From Sclerurus mexicanus (lineage: Eukaryota; Chordata; Aves; Passeriformes; Furnariidae), in contig VWZF01006091.1 in assembly GCA_013396755.1 (NCBI GenBank), positions 8,122 through 72,121 on the forward strand: a stretch of DNA of 64,000 nt, written 5' to 3'. The notes beneath the pieces are model-generated. The model worked only from the letters and a program-made list of their open reading frames with translations, did no database searches and was not told where the DNA came from. Position 1 is the stretch's first letter. The number at the start of each line of letters is the position of its first letter. The translations under genes and the position numbers were made by a program. Shown in pieces: positions 47,286 through 61,300 of this stretch.

Positions 47286-49767
47286 TAGTGGATCACAGTT
47301 CATGTAAGAAAAATTACTTATGTTGCCAATTTCTATGTGGCAGATTATTCTTTTTAGCCACTATATAGTCCTAAAGCTACCTTAAAAATAGTACATTAGA
47401 TAGTCAATATAGGACATACAGAAACTGAAATTCTATTTTCATCCATAGTGTTTATATAAAGAAGAAGAAATCTTTCAGCTGGAAATACTCATTAAAAGTT
47501 TAAAGATATTTTAGTGTCACTATATTATTCATCTGCAAAATGAATGATTATTTGTAATAGAGTCTTTGACTGTCTCTCCAAGGACTCTCCAGTCACATGT
47601 AATGATACTTCATGGGCTCTGTTACCATTCCAAGTCATTGTAATGGAAAGAACGGGACAAAGACTATGATCCCAGTGGGAGGTCTGCTATTCTTGGCCTT
47701 TGTTTTCCTTCTGCTCTTTCATTTCCAGATTTCCAGCTATGGATTCTTCTCAGAAGAGTGGAGTAAGGAGACCAACAGCTTTATTTGGTATACAGGCATA
47801 ATACATTCGGATCTTAGATATATTTCTCTTTTTAAAGGCCTGACCTAAATAAATGCCTACCAAATAATTCAACTTCTTATAGAAGACAAAAATGTGACTG
47901 TTCTCTGTTTAACAAAATCACATGTAAACCGGGGACAAAATAGCAAATCGAGCAGTTATGCTTTCATGTGATTAATATATAAAACTTAGATTTTACTTTA
48001 TTTTTGATATCTGAAATTCTGTCTCCTAACCAGGAAAATTATAGGAAATAAGACAAAAATAGTTTTCTCTTACAAAAATTCATAGACAGCAAATCAGTAC
48101 CTAAGACTATTTTACTATTTATCTACTTAGCTGTGAGCTTTCAAATTCTTGGCTAGAGGGTCACTGAGGTAGCAATATGCATGTTTTAAGGAAAATACAA
48201 GATGAGAAGAAAAGAACTTAAACACACTCATTCCCTGCATTAATTTTGTACAAGTTGCACGCATACTATAAACAAATAATACATTTGGATGCATACAGCT
48301 ACTCATCTTTGGCATGTATATATAGGAGTGAGATGCAGCCAACAAACTGCGCAAACAAGGAACACAATGTTGCCTAGAAATGATGCTTTTCTTTGAAAAG
48401 ATGAGTAATATTCCAAGATGAAAACAATTAGTATTGGACTCATATCATACTTTTTCCAATACTTTCAAAAGAACTGGAAAACCAAGAGACATACTACAAT
48501 AAACTTATAAAAACAAAAACATGAAAGGAAAATTAGTTCAGCTATTGAGAGCTGAGTATCTAAATTTGGGCTTCTGAGTCTACAATAAAGCAGCAGTATA
48601 TTAGATCCACTTTTCCAAAGGGCTGAGATCTCAGCATCTTCTATTAAAGCTGACATTTTTGAAAGTGTGATGACCTACTTAAGTATTTTCACCTGGGTTT
48701 CAGCTCATAATGCTAAATTCCCATATTCATTAGTCCTTGGAAAATAAACATAAGTGCTCTGCAAATAGTGCAACATTATGAAGAAAGGGAATATAAAGAG
48801 AAAAGATAAATATAGTACTTAAAAAAAACCAATATCAAATAAATCTGAAATGTCAGACTTTATCTCAGTACTTTTGGTCATCAAGAAAAGCACTGCTGTT
48901 ATTTTTTATATACTTGTTTTTTCCACAATACCAGAAGGTAGGATCAGACCTAAATGTGAAACATATTTAAAGGTTCCTCATTTTACCGTGGAAACATTGA
49001 TAAAATCGATCATCTGGCTTTTTCTACTCTGTTTCCTTGTGCTACAGATAGACTGAGTGTTGTGAACAGCCAGTTAGCAGTAAACATCTGGTAATTTCTT
49101 CTGTTCTAACAGGTGATCTTCATCTTGGATGCTAAGAGTATACTGTTCAAAGCAAGCAAAAGTAGTCCCTGCTTGACTTGTTTCCTGAGTTTAAGTGTGC
49201 AGTGATAGAATGGACTCAATTTAACTTTAATCAGAGTTAGCTTACTGCACTATGGCACTCTTGATTTGAATACAATTTTCCTTCAGTTCTTTGGGCAGCT
49301 TCTCAATCAAAATATATTGTTTCTACATGAATTTGTACTCCATGAATTTATCATAGAACTTTTATGTACTAACATAACATACACTTAGGAAAACATTAAA
49401 ATATCTGTAATATATTTATTTTGCTTAAGGCACAAATTTTTATTTAAGTGTTATGTAATATGTATTGTCTGACTCACAACCCTTTATGGTTATCTTCTGA
49501 TTGCTACACCATGGCTCTAAATACCCACAACAATCAAGAGAAAGCACCATTCTCCAATGGAATGCATCAGTGGAAGCAAGGCAGAGATCGGACTGGTACT
49601 GGCACTCCAGAAAGAGTGACCAGATTAATTTCTTTGCAGGAGAGTTTCTGGCAATAAGGATCATGTGTCCCTCATGGTGTGTAGAAGAGTCCTTCTTCCA
49701 CCTCTTATCCTGCTCTGCGTGCAAATCTGTGCAACCTAATGCAATCACCTTTGTGATAGTGATAAAT
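47286..49767. other. No gene seen; AT-rich sequence
   Basis: No repeat family or exon recognised. The open frame at 47612-47848 has a hydrophobic run but no known motif. Confidence 0.6.
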
Positions 49768-49931
49768 GTTAGTTTGTTTGGGTCTGTTGGTTGGCTTGTT
49801 TTGTTTTGTTTTGCTTTTTTTCTGGGTTTTTGGTTTTTTTTTGAGTTTTGTTTTTGTTTTTTGTTTATTTGTTTGGGTTGGTTTGTTTCTTTTATTTGTT
49901 TTATTTTGTGTTGTTGTTTTGGGTTTTTTTC
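49768..49931. repeat. G/T-rich low-complexity island
   Basis: TTTGTTTTG and GGTTGG words on the plus strand. Overlapping open frames of 60-164 codons on both strands are due only to composition. Confidence 0.95.
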
Positions 49932-50119
49932 CATTAACAGTACAGTTTTAGTTCTTTACTGATCTTATTTTCCTGTGGTCTAGTCACAGAAAGTCCAGGA
50001 GCACTTCTCTTCCTTTCACAGACCCACACCACATTCCTCCACTGATCACCCTCACAGAAGGAAACAGGAGACCATAAAGATAGGATTGTCAAAAATCAGG
50101 AAAAAAAGCAGGACCCATA

Positions 50120-50174
50120 ACTGAAAAAAAACAAAAACAAATAAAAAAAAACCCAACCAAAAAACCCAATAAAA
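50120..50174. repeat. A-rich CAAA/CCAA island
   Basis: A8 CAAAAACAAAT followed by A9 CCCAACC and A6 CCCAATAAAA, in the opposite strand sense to the island 190 bp to its left. Confidence 0.85.
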
Positions 50175-50260
50175 GACAGGCATAGCTAAATAAAGAACCG
50201 TTTATTTTTGAAGGGCAAGAGAAAAGCAGTGCTGGGAATTGTTCCGTTATTATTTTTATG

Positions 50261-50340
50261 GAAACATACAGACAGCTTTTCCAAGACTGCCTGTATGGAN
50301 GAAACATACAGCCAGCTTTTCCAAGACTGCCTGTCTGCAT
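50261..50340. repeat. 40-bp duplicate across a single N (likely artefact)
   Basis: 50261-50299 and 50301-50340 carry the same sequence at offset 40, with differences at 50272/50312 and near the right end (ATGGA against CTGCA). The copies meet at the N at 50300. Confidence 0.8.
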
Positions 50341-53300
50341 ATTAGGTGACTTTAAAGAGCTGCTTAACCCAGGCAAGTAGATCAGCTGAAAACATGCAGA
50401 AGCTATTATTAGCACAGGTACTTCTGTCTGACAAAAAAGCTAGATTTTGTTCAGACAAAAATACGGTAAGATCTGAAAACAAACATATTGTGACTGCATA
50501 CATATGCTTGCTTGCTTGCTTACACAAAATTATTCTAAAAGAAAAGTAAAAATAGTGATATTCGATGTCCTAAAAAACAGGGAGAGGAATATTTTACATG
50601 ATTGATCCTTAGTAGCATAGTGGCTTAGATCAGATACAAGATGAATGACTGCTGTCTTGGGCAATGCTCTGGCAAAGGACAGCCTTTATAAAATTTAAAG
50701 TCTTATTTGGCTGAAGGTATTTTTACCCAAAATTGACCAGTTCAGTCCAGGGTTTGGGTCTATTCCCATATTCCTTATTGATATAAAACGGTTAAACAAT
50801 GTACCATTCCCAGCCTGTGCTTTCTGGAGTGTCACTGTCCACATTCTGTCACATACTGGCAGATGATGATTTAGCCTACATGATTCAAACTCTCACCACC
50901 TTTCAGTTGAATATGAAACATTAAGTGCCTAGGAAACACTAACTGGTATAAAACATTATAGATTGTCCTTTTATTAATCCTGGTTACTGCAAATGATTCA
51001 AACCTGCATCCCATTCTCTGTAGTAAAGATAACAATTCATCAAGCTTGAAAGAGTTCAATAACCCCGAACCAGTATATTAGCATTATCACCTAAAGCTCC
51101 AGCCTTCCTTTAATAAATTCCTGCTCCTGAGGCAATGACATTTGCTAGGAAAAGCCTAAAGACTGTCTGTGAAGGGACAGGCATTTTCGGGGCTGATTCT
51201 ACAGCATACAATGCATTCCCCAAGAATGAAGAACTAGCTGCTACCTTCTCCTCTAAAGTAATTTCTTCAGCACTTATTTTTTGCCTCTACCATAAGCATA
51301 CAGCAACATGATCCTATTACTGAAATGAACCCAAGACACAGCACTTCTTGCACATCTGCCACTGGGGAGAAGATGTGAGAATGAACATGTGGCAGATGTT
51401 ACTTATGTTGCTTAATGCATTATTGGAAGGTGTTCAAATATAGGGGTGATAAGATATCATATGGAATACAGTAGTACAGAACATATGCAGCAACAAAACC
51501 TGGGAAAGTGCAATTGTGCTGTAAGGTTTCTGAGTTTTCTTTCCATTTCCTTACAGCAACATTTTCCCCAGTTTAATCGACTCATTCTCTCTATAAACCT
51601 TTGAAGAAATTAATGTGTTATTATGAAGACTTTTTCCTCCTTTCCTAGCCTTACCTAAACACAAAACTTTGAATGCCTTACCTCTTTTTTATTATTATTT
51701 CTTTTTTCCCCCCCAGGCTTGTGTGGAAATTTGTTGCCTTAATGTGGTGTTTAATGGAGCTATTTTACTGCTTCCTCTAATATGTTTATGGTTTGTTCTG
51801 ATACGTAGATAGATTAATAGAACTGAGGGCCCAAGCTGGCCTCTAGGTCACCTATCTAATCTGACTTCCTGCATATCATGAGCTTCGAAGGTTATGTCTA
51901 CATATTACAAAGTAGCATGATGAAGATGCCTGAGCTAACTCCAGAATCATAAATATTTTTGTCACATCATTATGGCATTCCTCTTGGGATGATTAGCTCA
52001 GTTGGAACACTATATAGCATAGCTATACCACTGCTGGATACAAGCTAATATTTCTGCATGAGACCCCAAGGACACCCTAGCTCAACATATTTCAGCATGA
52101 GGCTGCCTGACTTATGTTGGCATCTCCTCAATTTCACTTAGTTTCTGATGTTTAAGACGAACTAAAGATAATGCTGAATATATATGTGCTTTTAAAAATC
52201 AATCCTTGCACATAATTCATAATTTTTGTGTTTTGTAATGTAATAGTAGATATAAGTGAAAAAGTAAGATAAGAAAGCCTATCCAAAACATTCAGCTAGA
52301 AAAGTCCTGACATATATGAAGACAAGATTATAAGCAAAACATGAAATTATTCCCATTGTTTTTGAAAGTTACATAGCAATAAGCAGAGGCTTCCAAGAGA
52401 ACCAGAGCCATGCAAAATTGTAATTTGTACAAAAGCAGTAGATGACTCCCTGCTCCTTCAGGATCTTTTTGTTCATTTGCTTGTTGAAAATAAAATGCAG
52501 AAGGCTTCCCTGGGCAGAAGTTAACCTTAAAGCTGTTTGGGATGTCTCTATGGGAAGCATCCCAAACTAGGGGTCCCAGGAGATCCCTAATGTAATCATT
52601 ACATCATATATTCACAAATAATGAATCTCAGGGACTCTATTCCTGAACAACTTGAGGAAAACCTGGCAGCAATGTGACCTCTCTTTCATTACAGTTCCTA
52701 TAGATTTTTATTCATAGGCCTGGTATGTATTCAAACAAGTTCATTTTGAGTTTAATGTACTTCCAATAGATCAAGTTAACAGAAAGAAAACAAAATACCC
52801 AGGCTTTGCAGGTTTAGTCTGTATTACAGAGCCAGCTGTACAAGAATGATCATAAACTAGGTAGTCACTGTCGTGATGGGGAACAAAGATAGTACATTGT
52901 ATAAATTGTACTAAATGAAATATAATTTTAAGTCTTTGCTTTGTTGTTTTCCTGAATGAACTTTGTCATCTTAGTTCTTCTCACTACCTTAGATGATTTA
53001 GTCTCTACTGCAGTGACTCTTTCTGACTACTTCACAACTTTAGGGTGAATATGTAGTGGGCTAAAAACATGCGGTACATTTTTTCAATTGAAACACTTGT
53101 TTTCCTATATACAGCCTAAAAGATGAATGTTGCCTTCTATTATGCAGATGCAGAAATGTACTATTGCTTTGATTGTGACCTATGTTTCCCCTATCATCCT
53201 CTTGAGTTCACAAGCAGCTATAACTTTCACAGTGAACAGCAGTGATATGGATGAAAGAAATCAATCCACTTTTCATCAGATTCCACTTAAAGCAATATCC

Positions 53301-53691
53301 ATCTTCCCATTGGCAGTTGTACCATGTAAGGTAATAAAAGGGATTTATGAGACTCCAAACAGTTACAAATTGTAACTTACATGTGTAAGGATCCACAAGT
53401 GTATCACAAGTATGATTTGGGAGTAACTGTAGTTTAAGTCTAGTTTTAAACACAGCAATTTCTCTGGCTCTTTATTATAACAAATGTATATGATCATTAA
53501 ATGGATTTTTATTTTTTTTGAGAAAATAACATTTCTGTGAATGGGAAATAATAAAATATGAAACTATGGAACTGATGACTTTGTTCTCCAGCTGCTTCTG
53601 TTGCCTCTAATATGCTATTTGCCTTCTGACTTTCAGTAATTGTGTCCCTTTTCTGGCAGCTGAAATTGTATGCTTCATCCCTCTAATCAAT
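50341..53691. other. No gene seen; possible very old CR1 scrap
   Basis: A TTGC repeat lies at about 50504-50520. At 51835-51890 'tctaatctgacttcctgcatatcatga' resembles an old CR1-type 3' segment; I cannot place its ends. Otherwise unremarkable AT-rich sequence. Confidence 0.4.
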
Positions 53692-53818
53692 CAGTCATAG
53701 AATCAGTAAGGTTGCAAAAGGTCTCTAAAATCATTCAAGTCCAATGGTTAACTTAACTCTGTCAGGTCCACCACTAAACCATGACCCTAAGTGCCACATC
53801 TACACTTACTTCCAGAGA
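53692..53818 (-). mobile_element. CR1 LINE, short 3' tail
   Basis: The plus strand reads 'agtcatagaatcagtaagg', 'ttcaagtccaatggttaac', 'caccactaaaccatgaccctaagtgcc' and 'catctacacttacttccagaga', the reverse of a CR1 3' end of the same type as at 5222. About 127 bases remain; it stops abruptly at GC-rich DNA. Confidence 0.75.
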
Positions 53819-54640
53819 CAGCTCCACCTCGAGTCCTGAGTGCAGCTTTGGGCACAACACCAACACCAACACAGACAATCTCCTTCCTCCAGGGGCATGG
53901 GCTTGACCGAGCAATTCTTCTGCACCTTGTTGTCTTCACCATGGACCAGAAGCTGATCTCTATTTATTTCCTCTTGGGAGAGCCCTTGGCCCCTGCCATC
54001 TTTCCCTTGGGAGAGCCTATGGCTTCTGTTGTCTTCCCACTCTTTCTCTCTCTTGGCCAAGGTCCCTGCCTCAATCTCTGGCCCTGCCACCCCTGCCCAC
54101 TGAGGGCACAGGCTTCCAGCTGGCTTGGCAAGGGGCTAGGGGAGCAGCAGGGGCTGTGCAGGGCAGTTGCCTGGCTCTCTGCACCTGCTGCTGCCTCCTG
54201 CTTGCTGAAGGCAGTAGAAGATGCTTCTTTAGCTGCCTCTTGTGCCTCGGCAGTGGAAGCTGCACAGTGATCCTACTCCTGCAAAACTGCCTGTGGCTGC
54301 CTTTGCTCCTCCCACGGGCAGGAGGAGGAGGAGGAGGCAGCGATGTGGGATGGAGACAGCTGCCCCTCTGTGCTGTCAAGCCTCGGCCTGACCTCCAGGC
54401 AGCTCTATGAAGTCCCATCCTTCACCTTGAACTTCCCCTGCAGGCTTGGCAGGTGCTTGCTGGGCTGGAAGTTTGATGAACTTCTTCATGGGCATCTCAG
54501 GCATCCTCTGCCACTGAGGTACCCAGGGAAGATGCTGCCTCCAGAGGGAGGTGGTCTCCTGAGAGTGGGCACTCCCAGACTGTCCAATATCCTCCTGGTC
54601 AGGGCCAGATCACCATGGCCTCTATTAATGAAAAACTGAG
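53819..54640. other. GC-rich block of unknown origin
   Basis: About 820 bases clearly richer in G and C than the surroundings, starting exactly where the CR1 tail ends. It has a GAGGAGGAGGAGG run near 54320-54336 and a repeated CCCTTGGGAGAGCC-like phrase (53973 and 54004). Open frames of 80-159 codons on both strands (53791-54270, 54343-54639 plus; 54071-54418, 53806-54090 minus) have no recognised domain. Candidates are a decayed processed pseudogene, an unclassified repeat, or a former CpG island. CpG is rare, so an active CpG island is unlikely. Confidence 0.4.
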
Positions 54641-55107
54641 CCCTTGTGCCAACAAGTGCAATGCTACAGGCAGCTGTAACTTTTGTTGATTTAAACTCAG
54701 TATTTCTGCCCTAAACTAGACTCTAGTACTCTGTTGACAAGACTATGATACTACACTCTCACTTTCCAAGCCATCAAGGCCTAGCCTGTCTTCTGAAGTA
54801 AAATCTAAATATGAATCAGTCTGCTTCCCTTCTTCTCTCCATAACAGTGTTTCCTTGACTGGAAAATTAGCTGGACTTGATCACCAAAAGAGGCAACACA
54901 CAAGATAAAGAAACAGATTGTGTGGATATTCAAAAGCTCTGGTCTGTACATGATCTTGAGTCCTAAGTTTGAACATGGACAGGTATAGTTCTCTGAATTT
55001 ACTTGTACAGAAAGAAAAATGTTTTTTGTTGCAAAGATATAATGCTGGTTTTCATTTGTGGGATTTTGTCCCAAGTGTTTATTTCAAGCATGTGTGTTTA
55101 GTTAGTA
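54641..55107. other. No gene seen
   Basis: AT-rich sequence; nothing recognised. Confidence 0.6.
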
Positions 55108-55357
55108 TGTGGGGTTTTTTTGTTTGTTTTTGGTTTGTGGGGGAGTTTTTTCGGTTGATTGATTGGGGGTTTTAGGAGGGAGTTTGTTTGGGTTTTGGGG
55201 TTTTTAATTGCACTTTTTTGGGTTGGGCTTTTTTGGTTTTTGGGGTTTTTTTCGGTTTGGTTCTTTTGGTTTGTTTTGGTTTGTTTTTTTGGGCTTTTTT
55301 TGTTTGGTTTGTTGGGGTTGGTTTTTTTTTTGTTTCGTTTTTTTTTGTTTGTTTTAT
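55108..55357. repeat. G/T-rich low-complexity island (about 250 bp, largest in window)
   Basis: Plus strand is nearly all G and T, with at least ten runs of three or more G (GGGG, GGGGG) separated by T-runs. The pattern could form G-quadruplexes on the plus strand. The three overlapping Phe/Gly/Trp-rich frames are artefacts. Confidence 0.95.
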
Positions 55358-58300
55358 GGTTAGCTATATATAACTGGGCTCCTAGTTAACAGTTAATATT
55401 CTTAGTTTGGAACATCTAAACCTTAATATTTTTCCATAGACTTTTAGTCTGTCAATAGAAAATCTCACATTCTGCAGGACACTATGAAGTATGACGTGAA
55501 AATAAAGAGAAGACTCATTTCAAACAGTGAGAGGAAAGCCAAGGCAGGAGATATTTAGTGCCTCAGTCCATCTGCCGTTTGAAAAAAGAAAATGTCTGTT
55601 TCTTGTCAGCTTGCAATAGGAAAAAAAGCAGGATGTAAGAGCTGCTGTAGTATGAAGGGAAAGGGCACACCAAATACCACTCATTCACAAGTCCATTGTT
55701 TGATCCATGCTTCTTCATCCTTTACATCTTTGCATATTCATATAATTTAGTTTTTATTTACATGAACATGACATCCAGCTCTTGAACTCATAGTTTTCCA
55801 GAACTTCTAATTTGCTTCTAATTTCCAGAATTTCTGAACGTCTGGCAACACAAGATGCAAATTGTTACCTTCACTCCCATAAAAGAGTTGACCTACCACT
55901 AGATTATGTACATATGAAAGAACAAAGCGCAAAAACTTGCTTGTTGTCATTTTCCAGCAATGAGTCCACTTAGCATTACTACTTCTTATCTTGCTTCCTT
56001 AACTCCTGTAGGAAAAGAACCTCCTCAGATCCAGGCCTCTAAATGTTGACCTCTGAGACACAGTCAGGAGGCAGCCCTGTGTGGTTCAGCTTAATTAGGT
56101 AATCATTCATTATTATAGAAAACACTTGTACAGCTGAATCAAAGTTGCATTTGCTTTCTCAAGAAGCTACTCAGCTTTAGTTTATGGGCTTATCCAAATA
56201 TTGTTAATAGGAAATGTTCTTGACCTAAAAATCCACTCCATGACCAGAAGGGTGCATTGTCTGCACAGAATGAATTACTGCCAAACTTGAGACTATGAAG
56301 ACACATACCGTGTACCATGGGTGGAGTCTAGCTGAGTATTTCAGTGTTGAAATAATGGCATAAGAAAGGCATCTTTTGACTGCCTGTTGTAACAGTGCAT
56401 ACCCTCATGTGGAAAGCATTTTTACACCCTATTCATCAAACAGAAAAGCTTCCACTGACATTGTAAACAGAAAGATTTTAAGAACATCACACGAGAAATC
56501 TGACTGTAAAAGTTTATGGTACTGCTGAAACTCCTCTTGATGTCATGTTGGCAACCAGTTGACTTCTTCAGCATCTGGTGCTACTACACTTGATCAGGTC
56601 AGTGGTGGCTGAATACCAATACACTAAGAATGGGAAGGCTACTTCTATCTTGCTCTGGGGATGAAAGTTAAGAAGCTTTAGGGCAATAGATTTTAGAAGA
56701 AACACTGGAGAACTGAAAAAAGCCCAACTGACTGCAGACAATGTCCAGTAGCTAACTCTGCTGAAAGGAAATGAAGAAACATTTCATGTAGAAAGCTTGT
56801 AACTTCAAAGGTAAGACATGAGAAATTTCATGCAACAGTATCTGAAGATCAATTTTCTTATTAATGCTGACAAAAATGAAAATTATTTGTTTATATGTTG
56901 TTAGAGACATGCATAAATTCATATTAGGTAAGTACATCAACTAAAAGATTTTGTAGAAATCAAAGAAGCAATACATAGGATTGCTTCAAAGACAAACGGA
57001 AGTGTGATCCAATGAAATTTTCAATCCAGCTATTAATTTTATTTAATTAATATGTTAGACCCAACTGATATCCAGTGCAAGGTTGCTGTCAATTTTCCTT
57101 CAAAAATTGTTTCTCAGGATTTTAGCACAGCTTTTCAAACTATAGTTTCTTCCCATAAAACAAATATAAAAGGAAATTAATCTAGAAATGCTGAAGCTTT
57201 ACCATATGCTATGGTTATTTTGATATAACTTCATTGGCCACTGCAGAGATTCATTTTTCAAAAATTCATGAACACACCATGAATACCTACAGTTCAGAAA
57301 ACAGCCAGCTATTATTGTGGGAAATTACGTGGTTTGTTGATTGCCCCAATAACATTCAGTTGAACTATTGGTTAAAATGGTTTCCAGAAGTACAGTTCTT
57401 ACTTAAGTCTTTCTGCAGACAAAAAATACAGTCCTAGAAAAATAAAATCTTTTTTCATCACTCAGCCTAAAAAAGATGTTTTGTCTTGTGGTCATACAAC
57501 TAGCTTTTATAACTCTTGTCCAGTTGTTTATAACATAGTTTCTTTCGTGCAAGCTGGCATAAATTTATGCTGTCTATTCAGTAGTAAGAATTATATAACA
57601 GAGGCATATCTGAGATATTAAACCATGGAAGAAAATATCTTAATTATATGAGGAGGCATATCAGTGATTTTTAGCAGTACTTTCATTAAAGTATTTATTA
57701 AATCTGCTGTAATGAAGTTGGCTGTAGTGTGAAGGCTAAATTCATGTTTTGCTGATTTGGCAGAAAATACTAGCATCTGGACAATACTAGCCAGAGTACT
57801 AAGAAGGCCAGCTGAGGAGAGGATTCATCACTCAGACCTGAGTGGGTTTGGAGCATAAATTTGTCTGTATAGAGTTCATGGCATAACATGTGTCCTGGCT
57901 CTGCCAAGGCTTACTTCATGTTTCTGATTCACAATTGCAATCTATTTAAGGGCAAAATATTGGCATGATAGGTCATCAGCTGGTTGTGGAAGAGAGGTTG
58001 GTGTAGCTTGATTCCTTACACATTAGCACTGTCCTATACAGGATATCATCCTGGCTCCTTTCTTCTCCTTTGTATATGCCTAAGCCAAACACGTTCAACT
58101 TTTAAAAATTAGAAAAAATGACATGAAGGCTAAGATTTGAAACAGGAGAGAATGTGACTGTTATTTGCAGTTAATGCAGCAGAAAACAAAGTAGTTTGTG
58201 CATTTCTGCTTATGCCTCTGTTTCTTAAATCTTCCAACAGAAAGTGAAAACTTCTATTCCATCAGAAGTGCTGCAAACATATATGAAATTACCTTTTTCA

Positions 58301-61300
58301 TCTCTAGGCAGCAGATCATTTTTACAGACGCTTCATCAGCTCTTTAACATGTGAAAGAGTCAAAGACAGATTTTAAACATTTGAATATAACTTATATTAA
58401 ATTAAGCAGCAGATCAGATATCCTGTAAGACCAATCTAGAATTTCTAATTATTTTCCAATTACATTTATCATTACCTTTTGGAATGTGAAATGGAATTAA
58501 GTGGAGTAGGTCAACAGTCAAAGTACTAGTTCTTGAGAAAAACCAATTCCTTGTCATCCAACCCAAGCATTAAAGATAGCACTTGAATTCACTTTTAAAA
58601 TTATTTCAATACCTTTCTGTTTAGATTTATTCTATTTTCCATAATTTTATTTCTGATACCAAGTGTCCTAGAACCTTGTTTTCTTCTCGTCTTTCTATAA
58701 AACTCCATATATTTCCAGAATAATGCATGTATCTGGCATAAACAGACTTAGCTATAACTTTCTGCAGAATGCACCTTCTTACAGAAAGCCAGTTTTTGCT
58801 TGGAGAAGTGTCCAATTACTATAAGCAGATTCTCCAGTGAAGCACAAAAACTTCAGAGACAATACCTAACCTATTGCGTTAAAACTGTAAATTCTTTATT
58901 AAATTTATATACAAGGGCTTTGATCATATTATTTCTGTAGATTGTACTAGCAAAGAAAAATAAAAATCCAGTGTCAAGAGTCGTTAAACTTTCTGTATTG
59001 CTGAAGATGTAATATTATGTTACTGCAAAAAAAGCCATGTGGATCATTTTTTCCTTTAGTTTAATCCAAACTGATTTGGAACACAAGAAAACCAAACCAA
59101 ACCAAAACAGAAATGCAAACAAGGAAACTAACCCCATGCAATAAGACAGTCTTAAGCAAAGCCATTCGTAGAGTTTGGATTTTTATAGATTTGAGACTAG
59201 AGAGGAAATGCTGAGGCAACAAGCACAAATTTTCTTAGAATGCAAATCTCTAGGAAACTTTATTTGGATTAGAGCGTAAGGTACACAACTGCTCATTGTT
59301 TAGATTACGGGGAGGAGGTAACCTCTTAATGTGTTGCAAACTTTGAGTGTAGGAAATAATTAAGGCAAGTATTGAGACCTGGTTGAACAAATACTAGAGA
59401 GCGAGGATAGAGCTCCTCTGCTGGTACCCTGTTCCTTTTAACCTTGCCAGAAGGGATGTAGTGTTGGAAGTACTTTTAATACAAAGTCAAATGTAACTCT
59501 CATTTATTTATCTTCAGGAAAAGCAATCAACAAATATTTAGCAAACAAATCTCATATAATTTTAATGTGTATTTTATGCATGTATACACACATTTATACA
59601 GATTTAAGGTTAATTGTTAGTTTCTGGGTTTAATCTAATCCTGATACATATTCACACAAATATTTTAGATCAGAGATGGACTTAGCCCTCTACATATACG
59701 AGATTTGAGATGTTAGAGTCTATTCTAAGTTTAAGAGACATTTCTCTGCTTGCCATGACTACTGCACAAACCTAGGTAAGGACAGCATCTCCAAAATAGG
59801 AACAGAACACTGCTGGCAGCTTTGGTCTATAGTTTGGGAGTATGAACACTGTTAACTGTGTGATAACTCTTGGATACTAATAAAAAACATTGTCCACTTG
59901 CCATGAGACAGCCTGGGCAAAAGACAATAACCAGAAAACTTTTAGGATGTAAAATTTTGACTGCTTTCCTCATTTTCTCACAGTTTCACAAGCTGGTACA
60001 AAGAATCAAGACATACTGCAGTGATTTCAGAGCAACTCTAGTTGGAGTTTAGTTAATAATTCAAAAGTCATGCAAATTCAAAATGGCTTGGATTAGTAAT
60101 ATATGCACTGAATGTAACAAAGGTCTTTTCTAAACAAGATTCTTAAGAACTATAGGGGAAATTAATTAAGTTTATTCATTTAATGCAAAGGTGAATTAAA
60201 ATTTTGTTTCCTTTAGACTGTCGCATTTGGAGAACAATGATTTTATTTCAGTTTAAGATTATCCTATCCAAAATAAACAAAAGCATCTTTATTTCTGTAA
60301 GAGGTCACAACCAGTGGGCAAATCCGTACATATTTTGTGCATCAGCTCTGGTTGATTCCTCCTAACTTCTCTTTTTTTCCTGTTTACACTGGACTAAGCT
60401 TAATTTTTGGCCCCCTAATCAGATACATGACTTATGTGTCTGATCACTATGTTGATTTCCAGGTACACCCGTAAGGTACCAAAGTTAGAAGAATACAAAT
60501 CTTAGATGCCCTTGAAATAACAGCAAAATACGTCATTACCACCAATATGTTTTGCATTACATTGGACAGAACATACAACCAAAAAACAACATAAAACACT
60601 ACAAAACATAATTAGCATTGTAATGGTGCTATACTTTGCCTGTTTTCCACTTGATTTAGTTTCTGCCAACCTTCATTTTCTCTTTGCTATGGTCCACAAT
60701 CTGCTTTGGAAACACCTCGCTAATTCTAGTATCAGTTTAGCAACTATCCCATAGAGAGAAATGGCAGCCAGAGGAAAAAAAGAAATGCTAAGGGAGAGCA
60801 GCAAGGTGAGCCAGAAAAGACAATTGAAGAGAGACACAGATAGGAGAGGGCAATCTTATTTGTTTTCCGAAGAAAAGGAGAGAAAACAAGGAGAGTGATG
60901 AGAAAAGAACCAGCAATATAGCTATAGAGAGGGCAGAAGAGGACAACATACTAATTTACTGAACTCTGCATGGGACAACTGCACCCATCATTCAGGAATG
61001 TCAATCCGGGTCTATCAAGAGAGTGAAGCATAGATGGCAACCCTACCAAAAACCAACCTAATCTAAAAGCATGAATATTTTGTGTAGGGCTGTTTTTCTT
61101 GCAGTTTCTATGCTTTAGGGTTTTCTGTTTCCATCCATCTGGTATTAATGCTTGGAGACAAGAATGCAGTAGAATAGCAAAATGGGAGATGTTCTCTGAT
61201 AAATTACATATTTTGGAGTTAAGGCAGGAATGATTGAATTACATAATTTAATACCTAAAACAGACATTTTATTTGCAGTTTGGTCACACAAAAGTTACTT

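Noticed and set aside
49440..49962. Frames of 153-164 codons on both strands
   Set aside because: More than a third of each is low-complexity G/T or C/A sequence, and no motif is present.
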